Shown here in pieces: positions 1-8,634 of a stretch of 60,548 nucleotides of DNA. Made by a program: the position numbers and the translations under genes. Each line of letters starts with the position of its first letter. Position 1 is the stretch's first letter. Source of the stretch: Deltaproteobacteria bacterium (GTDB taxonomy: Bacteria; Desulfobacterota; Binatia; UBA9968); contig SHYW01000015.1 in NCBI GenBank assembly GCA_009692615.1, forward strand, positions 1 to 60,548, read 5' to 3'. The notes below the pieces were generated by a model, which had not been told where the DNA came from, ran no database searches, and saw only the letters and a program-made list of their open reading frames with translations.

Positions 1-86
1 GCGGCCTCAACCACGGTGATCTCGCTGCGATATACTCGTTGAATTACGTCTAGTCGTTTCTCGTCTTTCATTGTCAGGGTTGTCAT
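1..86 (-). CDS. Transposase N-terminus, partial (IS element running off the left edge)
   Basis: Only the first 29 codons are present, reading MTTLTMKDEKRLDVIQRVYR and then SEITVVEAA before the edge. This resembles the start of ISNCY-type transposases, where a helix-turn-helix DNA-binding domain begins in this way; that family match is from memory. A second in-frame ATG lies at 71. Directly repeated CCCTGACATAAT boxes just outside the gene (94-135) fit an element end. The coding direction points out of the window, so whether the element is intact cannot be judged. Confidence 0.6.
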   Translation of the reverse strand, partial: MTTLTMKDEKRLDVIQRVYRSEITVVEA

Positions 87-93
87 CCTTCCA

Positions 94-135
94 CCCTGAC
101 ATAATTACGTTGCCGTTAACCCCTGACATAATCAC
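94..135. repeat. Direct repeat at the presumed IS end
   Basis: CCCTGACATAATTAC (94-108) recurs as CCCTGACATAATCAC (121-135), 27 bp apart with one difference. The core CCCTGACA also occurs inverted at 72-79. Such iterated boxes next to a transposase start would suit transposase binding at the element end or an operator for the transposase gene. Confidence 0.55.
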
Positions 136-199
136 TTTGCTACAACACGGCGGCGAATTTTAATTGAGAGTTTGCGCCGCCTTGTGCTAGATTGAGCCG

Positions 200-820
200 A
201 TGTTGAGCGCGTCGCGGAAGTGCACACCGTTTGTCTGTCTATTATTCTTATTAAATATTTCCGGCTCTGCTGACGCCGCGCCACAAAAGGCCGCCGTCTT
301 TGGCACTCCGACTGCGAATTTGCGCGCCGGTGCCGGGGTTGAACATGCGCTTAAAACCACTCTGAAAGAGGGCGATCCAGTGATCGTCGAAAAGTTGGAA
401 GGCGATTGGTATCTGGTGAACGCGGCGGATGGGCAGAAGGGTTACGTTCACAAAAATCTCTTGAAGCTGGTCGCTGAGACCGCTGTGCCACCGGTTCCTG
501 CCTCAGTTCCAACGCCAACGGTGGTGACGAAATCCGAGCCACCGCCAGCCAGGGAGCCGTTAGCGGTTAAGAACGAAGCGCCCAGTGCGCCTGCGCCCGC
601 ACCGGTTCCGGTAGCTCTCGCGGCGCAGAAAACTCCAGCGCCACCAGCGAAGTCTGCCGAAGCTAAGTCGCAGTCGATCCTGCAAATGCTCGAAGGCCAC
701 GAAGCGGAAGTGAAGATCGGTCTATTTATCGCCGGCGTTGCCTTTGTCCTCGGCTGGTTTTGCGGCGGCAGCTATTACCAACGGCGTGAGCGCAAGTCGC
801 GCTACAAGCTGCGCTTCTAA
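200..820 (+). CDS. SH3-domain protein with C-terminal membrane anchor
   Basis: A 206-residue envelope protein. Residues 1-26 form a signal peptide ending in SADA, 30-90 a bacterial SH3 (SH3b) domain with the typical NLRAGAG start and GYVHKNLL end, 95-155 a Pro/Ala-rich linker, and 172-192 one transmembrane helix followed by a basic tail. The order matches SH3-and-anchor proteins, which probably bind peptidoglycan from the inner membrane. No good ribosome-binding site precedes the ATG. A weak TTGAGA (164-169) and TAGATT (188-193) pair would give a nearly leaderless transcript. plsY follows after 21 bp. The exact role is unknown. Confidence 0.75.
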   Translation: MLSASRKCTPFVCLLFLLNISGSADAAPQKAAVFGTPTANLRAGAGVEHALKTTLKEGDPVIVEKLEGDWYLVNAADGQKGYVHKNLLKLVAETAVPPVPASVPTPTVVTKSEPPPAREPLAVKNEAPSAPAPAPVPVALAAQKTPAPPAKSAEAKSQSILQMLEGHEAEVKIGLFIAGVAFVLGWFCGGSYYQRRERKSRYKLRF

Positions 821-841
821 AGCTGCCTCATATCGCAGATA

Positions 842-1422
<581 letters not shown>

Positions 1423-1426
<4 letters not shown>

Positions 1427-2130
1427 TTTTCGATAATCACTTCGACCCGGCGATTTTGCTGGCGGCCGCTTTCGTTATCGTTGCTCGCCACCGGCGCGCG
1501 GGTGCCGAGTCCCGCCGACGAGATGTTTCGACCGTTCACACCATCACGTTGCAGCGCATCGGCGACGGTGCTCGCGCGCCGTTCCGAGAGGCGCTGGTTG
1601 TAGGCTTCCGCGGCGGCGCTTTCGCGGCTAGCATGGCCTTCGACGACGATGCGCCGGTTGGGCGCGTCGCGTTTGATGATGTTGGCGATCTGATCGACTT
1701 TGCTCCGGCCATCCGGTGTCAGGTCGGCGCTGTCGAATTGGAAGTTTACGTTGGGCAGATTGACCATGACGCCGCGGCTGGTTTCGCGGGCGTCGATGTT
1801 TCTCTTCTTGAGCTCGTCGATCAAAGCGCGATTCTTGTCGATTTCGGCGCGCTGTTGGTCGATTGATTTTTGCTGTTCGTTTTGACGATTCTGCTGGCCT
1901 TGGAGCTGATCGCCGATCAACGCGCCAGTGCCGAGTCCCAAAGCACCGCCGATCGCCGCGCCCACTCCGGGACGGCCCACCGCCGCGCCGATCAAGCCGC
2001 CGGCGGCCGCGCCACCCAAAGCGCCAATGCCGGCGCCCTTTTCACGGGTGGTGATGTCGCCGCCGGCGCAACCGGCGATGAGCAACATAATCAATAGGGA
2101 CCGCGCTGAAAATTGTTTAGCCAAGTTCAT
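1423..2130 (-). CDS. OmpA-family lipoprotein with glycine-zipper segment
   Basis: A 235-residue outer-membrane lipoprotein. The lipobox LIAGC puts the lipidated Cys at residue 21. Residues 28-75 are Gly/Ala-rich with GxxxG spacing (glycine zipper), 78-112 are Gln/Lys-rich and likely coiled coil, and 120-233 form an OmpA-C domain with NFQFDSADL, VEGHAS and NRRVEVII, expected to bind peptidoglycan diaminopimelate. The first 100 residues are repeated in the next gene upstream (2260-2598), evidence of tandem duplication. A role in tethering outer membrane to wall is likely. Confidence 0.85.
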
Positions 2131-2259
2131 ACATCCTCCTGCCCTGTAGAGCCCGAACGAACTGTCGGGTTCGTCACTTGGTTAGACGTTCGATAACCCA
2201 ATGTGTTCTAACGCGCGGAGAAATTTTTCTCGGCGACCCAATCAGTGTGAAATTCGCGA

Positions 2260-2598
2260 TCAATATTCCTTCTGTTTCTTCAGGCGCTCGAGTTCGCGCT
2301 TTTGGCGGTCCAGCTCGGCTTGGTTGGCATCGATCTGTTTTTGCTGGTCGGCTTGGCGATTCTGTTGGCCCTGGAGTTGATCGCCGATCAAAGCGCCGGT
2401 GCCGAGGCCCAAGGCTCCGCCGATGGCGGCGCCCGCTCCTGGATGGCCGACCGCCGCGCCGATGATGCCGCCGATGGCGGCGCCGCCCAAGGCGCCGATG
2501 CCCGCGCCCTTTTCTCGCGTCGACAAGTCGCCGCCGGCGCAACCCATTAAGCCGCTGAGCATGAGGATGACCGCGAGCGTCGCAAACAAATGTTTCAT
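2260..2598 (-). CDS. Glycine-zipper lipoprotein, paralogue lacking the OmpA domain
   Basis: A 112-residue lipoprotein with lipobox LMGC (Cys20), a Gly/Ala-rich zipper at 27-72 and a Gln/Lys/Glu-rich coiled-coil tail. It matches the N-terminal half of the downstream OmpA-family lipoprotein closely, including GDxxTREKGAGIGALGGAA and IGDQLQGQQNRQ, but stops where the OmpA domain would begin. An AGGAGG-type site precedes the ATG. The 130 bp between the two genes hold no obvious gene. The function is not known; the pair could interact through their zippers. Confidence 0.75.
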   Translation of the reverse strand: MKHLFATLAVILMLSGLMGCAGGDLSTREKGAGIGALGGAAIGGIIGAAVGHPGAGAAIGGALGLGTGALIGDQLQGQQNRQADQQKQIDANQAELDRQKRELERLKKQKEY

Positions 2599-2763
2599 AA
2601 CTACCTCCTGATGGGACGAATTCGGACCGTTTCGCAGATGAGCGATTTTAGCAAAACGGCGCTATCCCGGCAAGGAGGATTGCGCGATCAAGTGCACCAC
2701 GAGCGCGGCGGCTCAGTGGAGTTAGACTTCAGTGTGCCGCGAATGTTAGCAGAAGCACCTCTG

Positions 2764-2791
2764 TTGACATGATAGACCTTATAAGTCTAAT
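2764..2791 (+). promoter_or_regulatory. Sigma70-type promoter for mrp
   Basis: TTGACA (2764-2769) and TCTAAT (2786-2791) are 16 bp apart, a perfect -35 and a 5/6 -10. The mrp start lies 27 bp further on and is preceded by AAAGGA. This is the strongest promoter match in the first 10 kb. Confidence 0.7.
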
Positions 2792-2817
2792 GTTTTTCTG
2801 CCGATTGAAAGGAAAAA

Positions 2818-3918
2818 ATGGACACAGTTTCTCAGGAAAATATTCTCGCCGCGTTGAGCAAAGTTGAGGATCCCGAGCTGCACCGCGATATCGTCAGCTT
2901 GGGCATGGTCAAGAATCTCGGCGTCAAGGACGGCAAGGTGAGCTTCACCGTCGAGCTGACGACCCCGGCTTGTCCGTTACGCGAAACCATTGAAACCGAT
3001 TGCAAAAAAGCGTTGGCGGCGGTGGCCGGCATCACCAGTTTAGAAATCAACTTCGGCGCCCAGGTGCGCGGTAGCAAAGCCGGCGCTGGCCAGACTGATC
3101 TTTTACCGTCGGTCAAGAATGTTGTATTGGTAGCGGCCGGCAAAGGTGGCGTCGGTAAATCGACGGTGGCCGCGAATTTAGCCGTGGCGCTGAAAATGCT
3201 CGGCGCCAAGACCGGCCTGCTCGACGCTGACATCTACGGCCCGTCGGTGCCGATCCTCATGGGCGTCAAAGGCGAGCCGACCAAGATCGATGTCGAAGGC
3301 GGACAAAAAATCGCGCCGACGATAGCCCACGGCATCCCGGTGATGTCCATCGGGTTTTTTCTCGATCCCGACCAAGCGGTGATTTGGCGCGGCCCGATGT
3401 TGGGCAAGGCGCTGCATCAACTGATGGCCGATGTGCATTGGGGCGAACTCGACTATCTCGTCGTCGACATGCCGCCAGGCACCGGTGACGTGCAGATTAC
3501 GTTTTCACAGCAGTTGAAAGTCAGCGGCGCATTGTTAGTGGCTACCCCGCAACTGGTCGCGCTTGCCGATGTGGTGCGGGCGAAATCAATGTTCGACAAA
3601 GTGATGATTCCAATCGTCGGTTTGGTCGAGAACATGAGCTACTTCATCTGCGATGGTTGCAACAAAGAGCATGATATTTTTTCCCGCGGCGGCGCGAAAA
3701 AAGCGGCGGAGCGCTTTCAGATTCCTTTTCTCGGCGAGATTCCGATCACGCCGGCGCTGCGTCAAGGCGGCGACGAAGGAGTGCCCATATTGATTCAAGA
3801 TCCCAATTCGCCGGTGAGCAAAAGTTTTCTCGAAATCGCCGGCAAGCTGGCGGGGCAATTGTCGATCGCCTCGGAGCGCGCGCAAAAGGCCCAGGGGATC
3901 AAGATCGTGACGACTTAG
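2818..3918 (+). CDS. mrp: Mrp/ApbC-type iron-sulfur carrier P-loop ATPase
   Basis: A 366-residue cytosolic protein that holds and transfers [4Fe-4S] clusters to apo-enzymes. Residues 1-85 are a MIP18/DUF59 domain with the ACPL motif. The MinD-like ATPase has Walker A GKGGVGKST (108-116), DADIYGPS (136-143) and VDMPPGTGD (216-224). Cys278 and Cys281 form the CxxC that ligates the cluster at the dimer interface. Length and domain order are typical. A stand-alone MIP18 protein follows after 33 bp and a MEMO1-family gene after that, so an Fe-S or redox-maturation operon is likely. Confidence 0.95.
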   Translation: MDTVSQENILAALSKVEDPELHRDIVSLGMVKNLGVKDGKVSFTVELTTPACPLRETIETDCKKALAAVAGITSLEINFGAQVRGSKAGAGQTDLLPSVKNVVLVAAGKGGVGKSTVAANLAVALKMLGAKTGLLDADIYGPSVPILMGVKGEPTKIDVEGGQKIAPTIAHGIPVMSIGFFLDPDQAVIWRGPMLGKALHQLMADVHWGELDYLVVDMPPGTGDVQITFSQQLKVSGALLVATPQLVALADVVRAKSMFDKVMIPIVGLVENMSYFICDGCNKEHDIFSRGGAKKAAERFQIPFLGEIPITPALRQGGDEGVPILIQDPNSPVSKSFLEIAGKLAGQLSIASERAQKAQGIKIVTT

Positions 3919-3951
3919 CTCGTTCAATTCAGTCGAAAGCAGGAGCAAAAA

Positions 3952-4251
3952 ATGGTTACCAGAGAACAAGTCTACGAAGCGTTGCACGAATGTTACGATC
4001 CGGAGATTCCGGTCAACATCGTCGATCTCGGATTGGTTTACGGCGTCGAAGTGACCGACGATAAAGTCGCGGTGATCATGACGTTGACCGCGCCGGGTTG
4101 CGGCATGGGCGGCATGATCGCCGCCGACGCCAAGGCGAAAATCATGGCTCTCGAAGGCGTCATCGACGCCACAGTGGATCTGGTCTGGGAACCGGCGTGG
4201 AATCCGAGCATGATCGCCGAAGAGGCGAAGCAGCGGCTTGGCATCGTCTGA
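3952..4251 (+). CDS. MIP18/DUF59-family Fe-S assembly protein (SufT/PaaD-like)
   Basis: A 99-residue single-domain protein. DPEIPVNIVDLGLVY (16-30) and TAPGCGMG with Cys50 are the family signatures. SufT-type relatives help mature Fe-S proteins; PaaD-type relatives help load a monooxygenase. No paa or suf genes are nearby, so the general Fe-S role next to Mrp is preferred. A GCAGGAGC site precedes the ATG. The end overlaps a possible TTG start for the next gene at 4238. Confidence 0.85.
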   Translation: MVTREQVYEALHECYDPEIPVNIVDLGLVYGVEVTDDKVAVIMTLTAPGCGMGGMIAADAKAKIMALEGVIDATVDLVWEPAWNPSMIAEEAKQRLGIV

Positions 4252-4273
4252 TTCGTCGCTGGCGATTTTTTCC

Positions 4274-5524
4274 ATGGCCGACAAACCGAGAGTTCGCGGC
4301 ATCGAAGCTTTTCCCGTTCAGCAGGACGGGAAGACGATTATCTATCTTAAAGACCCGCTCAATTTCGCCACGCCGCTGGGCATTTCGCCGGTCGGTTATT
4401 TTCTTTTGGTCCATTTCGACGGGCGCCACGCTTACAACGATCTGCGCGAAGTGTTCGAACAACGGTTTCGCTCGCCGCTGGCGCGCGCCGAGTTCGATCA
4501 ATTCGTCGCCATGCTCGATCAACATTATTATTTAAAGAGCGAGCGCTTCGAGAAGTACCAGCAAGTGGTGATCGACGAGTTTCGCGCGCGTCCGAGCCGC
4601 GCGCCGGCCCATGTCGGCGGCGGTTACAAGAATGATCCGGTGGAGTTGACGGCGCAGCTCGATAGTTATTTCGTCGAGGCCAAAGGTCCGGGACTTCCCG
4701 CCGCGACTAATAACACCGCCACGCCGAAGGCGATCGTCGCGCCGCACATCGATTTTCACCGCGGCGGTCCGGCCTACGCTTGGGCATACAAACCGTTGGC
4801 GGAAAGCGCCGGCGCCGATCTTTATATTATTCTCGGCACATCCCACTGCGGCGGCCAGACGCCGTACATTCTCACCCGCAAGAATTTCGAAACGCCGCTG
4901 GGCTTGGTCGAAACCGACAGCGAGTTCGTCGAGCAGTTACAAGCGCAGAGTAGCGAGGACTGTTTTGTCGACGAGTATCTCCATCGCGGCGAACACTCCA
5001 TCGAGTTTCAGGTATTGTTCTTGAAATACATCGCGCAGAAACGCGCCGCGCTCAACGGCGAACCGGAAAGGCCGTTTAAAATCGTTCCGATCTTGGTGTC
5101 GTCATTCCATTCAATGATGGTCAGTCAGACCTTGCCGGAAGCAACCGCGCCGGTGGGCAATTTCTTACGAACGCTGCGCCAGTTGGCGCAACAAGACACG
5201 CGGCGGATTTGTTTCGTCGCCGGCGTCGATCTCGCCCATGTCGGCAAACAGTTTGGCGACGAAGAACCTGTTGACGAGCAGTTTCTCAAATGGGTCGAAG
5301 CGGAAGATCGTCAGTTGGTTGATCGCTTAGTCGATTTGGACGCGCCGGGCTTTTTCAACGAGATTTCCAAGGACGAAGACAAGCGCAAGATCTGCGGCTT
5401 CGCGCCGCTCTATTCACTGATTCATCTTCTCGACGGCGCGCGCGGTAATCATCTCCATTACGGTCAAGCGTTCACGCCGGAGACCGGCTCGGCGGTGACG
5501 TTTACCAGTTTGGTATTCGACTAG
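4274..5524 (+). CDS. MEMO1-family protein (AmmeMemoRadiSam system protein B) with N-terminal extension
   Basis: The C-terminal ~290 residues are a MEMO domain: APHIDFHRGG, GTSHCGG, GEHSIEFQVLF, GVDLAHVG and ICGFAPLY supply the His, Asp and Cys residues that bind metal in human MEMO1. Bacterial relatives often sit with AMMECR1 and a radical-SAM gene, but neither is seen here. The first ~120 residues are an extra segment that could be a small winged-helix (PqqD-like) domain; this is uncertain. I chose ATG 4274 (416 residues) over TTG 4238; neither has a clear ribosome-binding site. It follows the MIP18 gene by 22 bp. The reaction of the family is unsettled. Confidence 0.8.
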   Translation: MADKPRVRGIEAFPVQQDGKTIIYLKDPLNFATPLGISPVGYFLLVHFDGRHAYNDLREVFEQRFRSPLARAEFDQFVAMLDQHYYLKSERFEKYQQVVIDEFRARPSRAPAHVGGGYKNDPVELTAQLDSYFVEAKGPGLPAATNNTATPKAIVAPHIDFHRGGPAYAWAYKPLAESAGADLYIILGTSHCGGQTPYILTRKNFETPLGLVETDSEFVEQLQAQSSEDCFVDEYLHRGEHSIEFQVLFLKYIAQKRAALNGEPERPFKIVPILVSSFHSMMVSQTLPEATAPVGNFLRTLRQLAQQDTRRICFVAGVDLAHVGKQFGDEEPVDEQFLKWVEAEDRQLVDRLVDLDAPGFFNEISKDEDKRKICGFAPLYSLIHLLDGARGNHLHYGQAFTPETGSAVTFTSLVFD

Positions 5525-5547
5525 CTTTCGAATTCGAAATTTAGGCG

Positions 5548-5693
5548 GGCCGGTTTTCTAACCGGCCAATAGTCAATCGCGGACAGGAATGTCCGCGCTC
5601 TCTTATTCGGATTGATTAGGTGGTGTAGGGGCGCAATTTATTGCGCCCTTTCCAACCGCAGCGCGAAGAGGACGCGATGAATCGCGCCCCTAC
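5548..5693. repeat. Cluster of four short hairpins between convergent genes
   Basis: Four palindromes lie between the MEMO1 gene and the convergent SDR. They are GGCCGGTT-TTCT-AACCGGCC (5548-5567), CGCGGACA-GGAA-TGTCCGCG (5578-5597), one starting GTAGGGGCGCAATTT (5625-5650) and one ending ATCGCGCCCCTAC (5670-5693). The last two belong to a family dispersed through the window. They may serve as two-way terminators here, but no T-run follows, so mobile palindromic repeats are more likely. Confidence 0.7.
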
Positions 5694-5705
5694 GGGTTTC
5701 CCTCC

Positions 5706-6464
5706 TCAGTGCATATGCTGGCCGCCGTCGACGCCGATGGCTTGGCCGGTCATGAAGTCGCTGTCGTCCGAGGCCAGAAAGATGACAGTGCCCACCAAGT
5801 CCGCTGGATATTGATCGCGCTGCAGAGCGCGGCTCTTTCTTCTATCGGCCAATTGCTCGGCGCTGACGACGCCTTCTTGGTTGGGGCTGGAGATAGTCAG
5901 GCCCGGCATGATCGAGTTGACGCAGATATTATCGCTGCCAACTTCCCTCGCCAGCGCGCGGGTGAAGCCGAGGACGCCGGCTTTCGACGATACGTAGTGC
6001 AGAAAAAACGGCGTGCCGCCCTGGGTCGTGCCCGATGAGATGTTGATGATCTTGCCTTTGTGCTGCTGCTTCATCGTCGGGTAGACCGCTTTCACGCAAA
6101 GAAAAAGACCTTTGACGTTCACCGCCATGACCCGGTCCCACTCGTCGGTGTCGATTTCCATGAAGGCTTTTTTCTTCAGCGCCGAGTAAAGTCCGGCGTT
6201 GTTTACCAGGATGTCGATGCGGCCGTAGGCTTTTAGGGCTGCCGCCGCCATCGCTTGAGTTTTTTCCGGCGAGGTTACATCGACCGCCACGGCGATGGCT
6301 TCACCGCCGGCTGCTTTGATGTCGGCGGCAACCTTTTGCGCCTCGACATCTTGAATGTCGGCGACGACAACTTTCGCGCCTTCTTTCGCCAACCCATGGG
6401 CGTAAGCTTTGCCGATCCCCACGCCGCCGCCGGTGACGATGGCTACTTTGTCTTTCAATCGCAT
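5706..6464 (-). CDS. Short-chain dehydrogenase/reductase (classical SDR)
   Basis: A 252-residue NAD(P)-dependent oxidoreductase of Rossmann fold. TGGGVGIG (11-18) binds the cofactor, NNAG (88-91) is present, and the catalytic set is Ser143/144, Tyr157 and Lys161 in YVSSK. VVVADI with an acidic residue after beta-2 favours NAD over NADP. An AGGAGGC site precedes the ATG. It shares the strand with an amidohydrolase, a second SDR and a zinc alcohol dehydrogenase, suggesting a small catabolic set. The substrate cannot be told from sequence. Confidence 0.9.
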   Translation of the reverse strand: MRLKDKVAIVTGGGVGIGKAYAHGLAKEGAKVVVADIQDVEAQKVAADIKAAGGEAIAVAVDVTSPEKTQAMAAAALKAYGRIDILVNNAGLYSALKKKAFMEIDTDEWDRVMAVNVKGLFLCVKAVYPTMKQQHKGKIINISSGTTQGGTPFFLHYVSSKAGVLGFTRALAREVGSDNICVNSIMPGLTISSPNQEGVVSAEQLADRRKSRALQRDQYPADLVGTVIFLASDDSDFMTGQAIGVDGGQHMH

Positions 6465-6508
6465 GATCTGCCTCCTTTATTAAGTCTTGAAGTCAGTAAG
6501 AAAATTTT

Positions 6509-6580
6509 CTCGCAAAGGCGCAAAGACGCCAAGTTCGGAATTTAATTCTTCTTACCTTTGCGTCTTTGCGCCTTTGCGAG
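6509..6580. repeat. Inverted repeat with CGCAAAG arms
   Basis: A 21-bp arm (6509-6529, beginning CTCGCAAAGG) is repeated exactly in inverse at 6560-6580. Similarity continues outward to about 6499 and 6590. Each arm is itself two near-copies of CGCAAAGRCG. It fills the gap between the amidohydrolase stop and the SDR start. It could fold into a long hairpin in RNA. Confidence 0.75.
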
Positions 6581-6597
6581 AGAAAATCTTCCGGTCT

Positions 6598-7638
6598 TCA
6601 TGTCTTTAGTCGATAAAAATTTACCGGGTTGTCGTGTAGTATCGCTTTCTTGTGCTCATCGCTGATGTCGTCGCGTTCGAGAAATTCCGGGATGTCGCGC
6701 TTGAACATGTCGGGTAAGCGCTCGTGCGGATAGTCGGACGGCCACATCAGACATTTTGGATTGAATTGCTTCAAGACGAACGGCAGTGCTTTCTCTTCGA
6801 CTTCGCAAGTGGTCCAGATTTGGCCGTTGCGAATCAGTTCGCTTGGTTTTTGCTTCAAGAGCGGCGCTTGGACGCGGTAGGGCTTTTCCATTTCTTCATC
6901 CATGCGGTCCATCATGTAGGGCAGCCAGCCGCAGCCGGCTTCGAGAAACGCCACGCGCAGTTTGGGGAAGCGCACGAACACGCCTTCGAAAACCATGTGG
7001 GTGAACTGGATCAAGATCGCGAAGGGATGTTCCAAGGTGTGGACGTGGAGAAACTTGTTGAAAAAGTCGAAGCCCATGCCGCGGCTCGGCGCGCCGTGGA
7101 TCGTCAGCGGCATGTCGAGTCTTTCGGCGGCTTCATAGATCGGATCGAAGTCGCTGTGGCCGTAACCTTTGTTCAACCAAGTCACCGCCGGCAGGAGGCC
7201 GGCGACGTGGCCCAAAGATTTCGCCCGCTCCAATTCTTTCGCCGCTTCGAGCGGTTCATGCACCGGGAGGAGCGCCACACCTTTGAGCCGCGGGCTTTGT
7301 TTGACGAAGCGATCGGCGAGCCAAGAATTATAGGCGCGGGCGAGCACGCAAGCCCATTCGGGATTCTGCACGAGGCCCAAGCCGAGGCCGCCGGTTGGAT
7401 AGAGGACGGTCGTGTGCACGCCCAACTCGTCGAGAAATTGCAGCCAGCGCGGCGCCGGCGTCTCTGGATCTTTGCCCGGCACGCCGGTGCCGCGGTTCCA
7501 ACCGTCGAGCGAGGGAAAGTAGCCGTAGGTTTCGAAGCGCGGCGCGCTGGTGTAACGGCCGCCAAGATAGTCGTGCAGCTCGCGGTCTTTTTCTAGCACG
7601 TGGCCGTCGGCGTCGATGATCGGGTAGGAAAGGTTCAT
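6598..7638 (-). CDS. Amidohydrolase-2 family metal-dependent hydrolase
   Basis: A 346-residue TIM-barrel hydrolase or decarboxylase of the amidohydrolase/ACMSD type. The N-terminal DADGHV (about 10-15) is the metal-binding start, IHGAPS carries a His of strand 5, and WPSDYPHE near the C-terminus carries the final conserved Asp. I start at ATG 7638 because GAGGAG lies about 10 bp upstream; an upstream ATG at 7659 has no such site. Relatives hydrolyse or decarboxylate small aromatic acids. The neighbours, two SDRs and an alcohol dehydrogenase, fit breakdown of an organic acid. The substrate is unknown. Confidence 0.85.
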   Translation of the reverse strand: MNLSYPIIDADGHVLEKDRELHDYLGGRYTSAPRFETYGYFPSLDGWNRGTGVPGKDPETPAPRWLQFLDELGVHTTVLYPTGGLGLGLVQNPEWACVLARAYNSWLADRFVKQSPRLKGVALLPVHEPLEAAKELERAKSLGHVAGLLPAVTWLNKGYGHSDFDPIYEAAERLDMPLTIHGAPSRGMGFDFFNKFLHVHTLEHPFAILIQFTHMVFEGVFVRFPKLRVAFLEAGCGWLPYMMDRMDEEMEKPYRVQAPLLKQKPSELIRNGQIWTTCEVEEKALPFVLKQFNPKCLMWPSDYPHERLPDMFKRDIPEFLERDDISDEHKKAILHDNPVNFYRLKT

Positions 7639-7660
7639 AGAGAAGCTCCTCTTAAACAAA

Positions 7661-7750
7661 TTGGAGTAATGGAGTGGTGGAGTAATGGAGTAATGGGTTC
7701 GGATGTTTTTCCGGTTCTCTTTTCAACACTCCAGTACTCCATCACTCCAG
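7661..7750. repeat. Inverted repeat built of TGGAGTAA units, copy 1
   Basis: The left part (7661-7697) is a run of TGGAGTRR units; the right part (7725-7750) is its inverse, made of ACTCCA units. It fills the 92 bp between the amidohydrolase and the second SDR. The same repeat recurs at 8546-8630, on the other side of that SDR. Confidence 0.7.
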
Positions 7751-7751
7751 T

Positions 7752-8534
7752 TCATACGAACGAAATTCCGCCATCGACGTTTACCGTCTGCCCGGTCATA
7801 AAATCGCTCAGCGGCGAGGCGAGGAACAACATCGCGCCGACAACGTCCTGGGGCACTTGGACGCGCTTCAAGGCGCGCAGGCCGGCGGAGGACTCGCGCA
7901 GGCGAATGGTTTCTTCAGTGGGATTTTCTTCCGACAGCGTGTTGCCCGGCGCCAGGCAGTTGACGTTGATGTTGTCGCCGCCGACTTCACGGGCCAGCGT
8001 GCGGGTGAAGCCGATGGTGGCGGCTTTTGACGTGACGTAGTGAATTCGTCCTGGGCTGCCGGCGAAGACCGTGCCCGAAGCGATGTTGATGATCTTGCCG
8101 GACTGCTGGGCGCGCATGGTCGGCAGCACGGCGCGGCAGCAAAAAAATAACCCGCGTAGATTGACCGCCATCAATTTATCCCATTCTTCGGGATCGATGG
8201 TTTCGATGCGGCCGCGGTTCATGGGCACGACGGAAAATATCGCCGCGTTGTTGATGAGAACATCGATGCGGCCGAAGCGCTCGATGGTTTGCGCGGCCAT
8301 TTTCTTAGTCGCGTCTTCGTTGGACACATCGACGTGAAGCGGTAGAAGGGACGAAAAATCTTTCGCCCCTACCTCGGCAGCAATTTCCGCGGACGCCGCT
8401 TCGGCCCCCGGTTTGTCGATGTCGGAGATGACCACACGCGCCCCGGCACGGGCGAATCCTTTGCAGTACGCCTTGCCTATGCCATGGGCGCCGCCGGTGA
8501 CGATGACGACCTTGTCTTTGAGTCCATCGATCAT
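7752..8534 (-). CDS. Short-chain dehydrogenase/reductase carrying a repeat-derived insertion
   Basis: A 260-residue SDR paralogous to the gene at 5706. Cofactor motif TGGAHGIG is at 13-20, and catalytic Ser153, Tyr166 and Lys170 (YVTSK) are present. Residues 54-65 (EVGAKDFSSLLP) are encoded by a GTAGGGGCG-type hairpin inserted in frame just before the HVDV strand. The paralogue has a shorter loop here. The insertion lies between alpha-2 and beta-3, on the surface, so activity may survive. No clear ribosome-binding site precedes ATG 8534. TGGAGTAA repeats flank the gene on both sides. Confidence 0.9.
   Translation of the reverse strand: MIDGLKDKVVIVTGGAHGIGKAYCKGFARAGARVVISDIDKPGAEAASAEIAAEVGAKDFSSLLPLHVDVSNEDATKKMAAQTIERFGRIDVLINNAAIFSVVPMNRGRIETIDPEEWDKLMAVNLRGLFFCCRAVLPTMRAQQSGKIINIASGTVFAGSPGRIHYVTSKAATIGFTRTLAREVGGDNINVNCLAPGNTLSEENPTEETIRLRESSAGLRALKRVQVPQDVVGAMLFLASPLSDFMTGQTVNVDGGISFV
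8341..8373. repeat. GTAGGGGCG-type hairpin inside a coding sequence
   Basis: On the minus strand the segment reads GGTAGGGGCGAAAG, then ATTTTTCGTCCCTTCTACC, a near-perfect 33-bp palindrome. It matches the intergenic hairpins at 5625, 40059 and others but lies inside the SDR gene, contributing about 11 codons without breaking the frame. Confidence 0.85.
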
Positions 8535-8545
8535 GGACGCGAATC

Positions 8546-8630
8546 ATTGGAGTGGTGGAGTAATGGAGTGTTGGAGGATTGGGTCTCCCCGCCCATCATC
8601 CCATTACTCCAGTATTCCATCACTCCAATT
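8546..8630. repeat. Inverted repeat built of TGGAGTAA units, copy 2
   Basis: Left arm 8546-8577 and right arm 8600-8630 are inverse runs of the TGGAGTRR unit, ending in ATTGGAGTG and CACTCCAAT. It separates the second SDR from the alcohol dehydrogenase. It shares unit and layout with 7661-7750, though the two differ in detail. Confidence 0.7.
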
Positions 8631-8634
8631 CCCC

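Noticed and set aside
7661-8630. Possible CRISPR array from regularly repeated TGGAGTAA units
   Set aside because: Units are 8-9 bp with no spacers and are arranged as facing inverted runs, with no cas genes.
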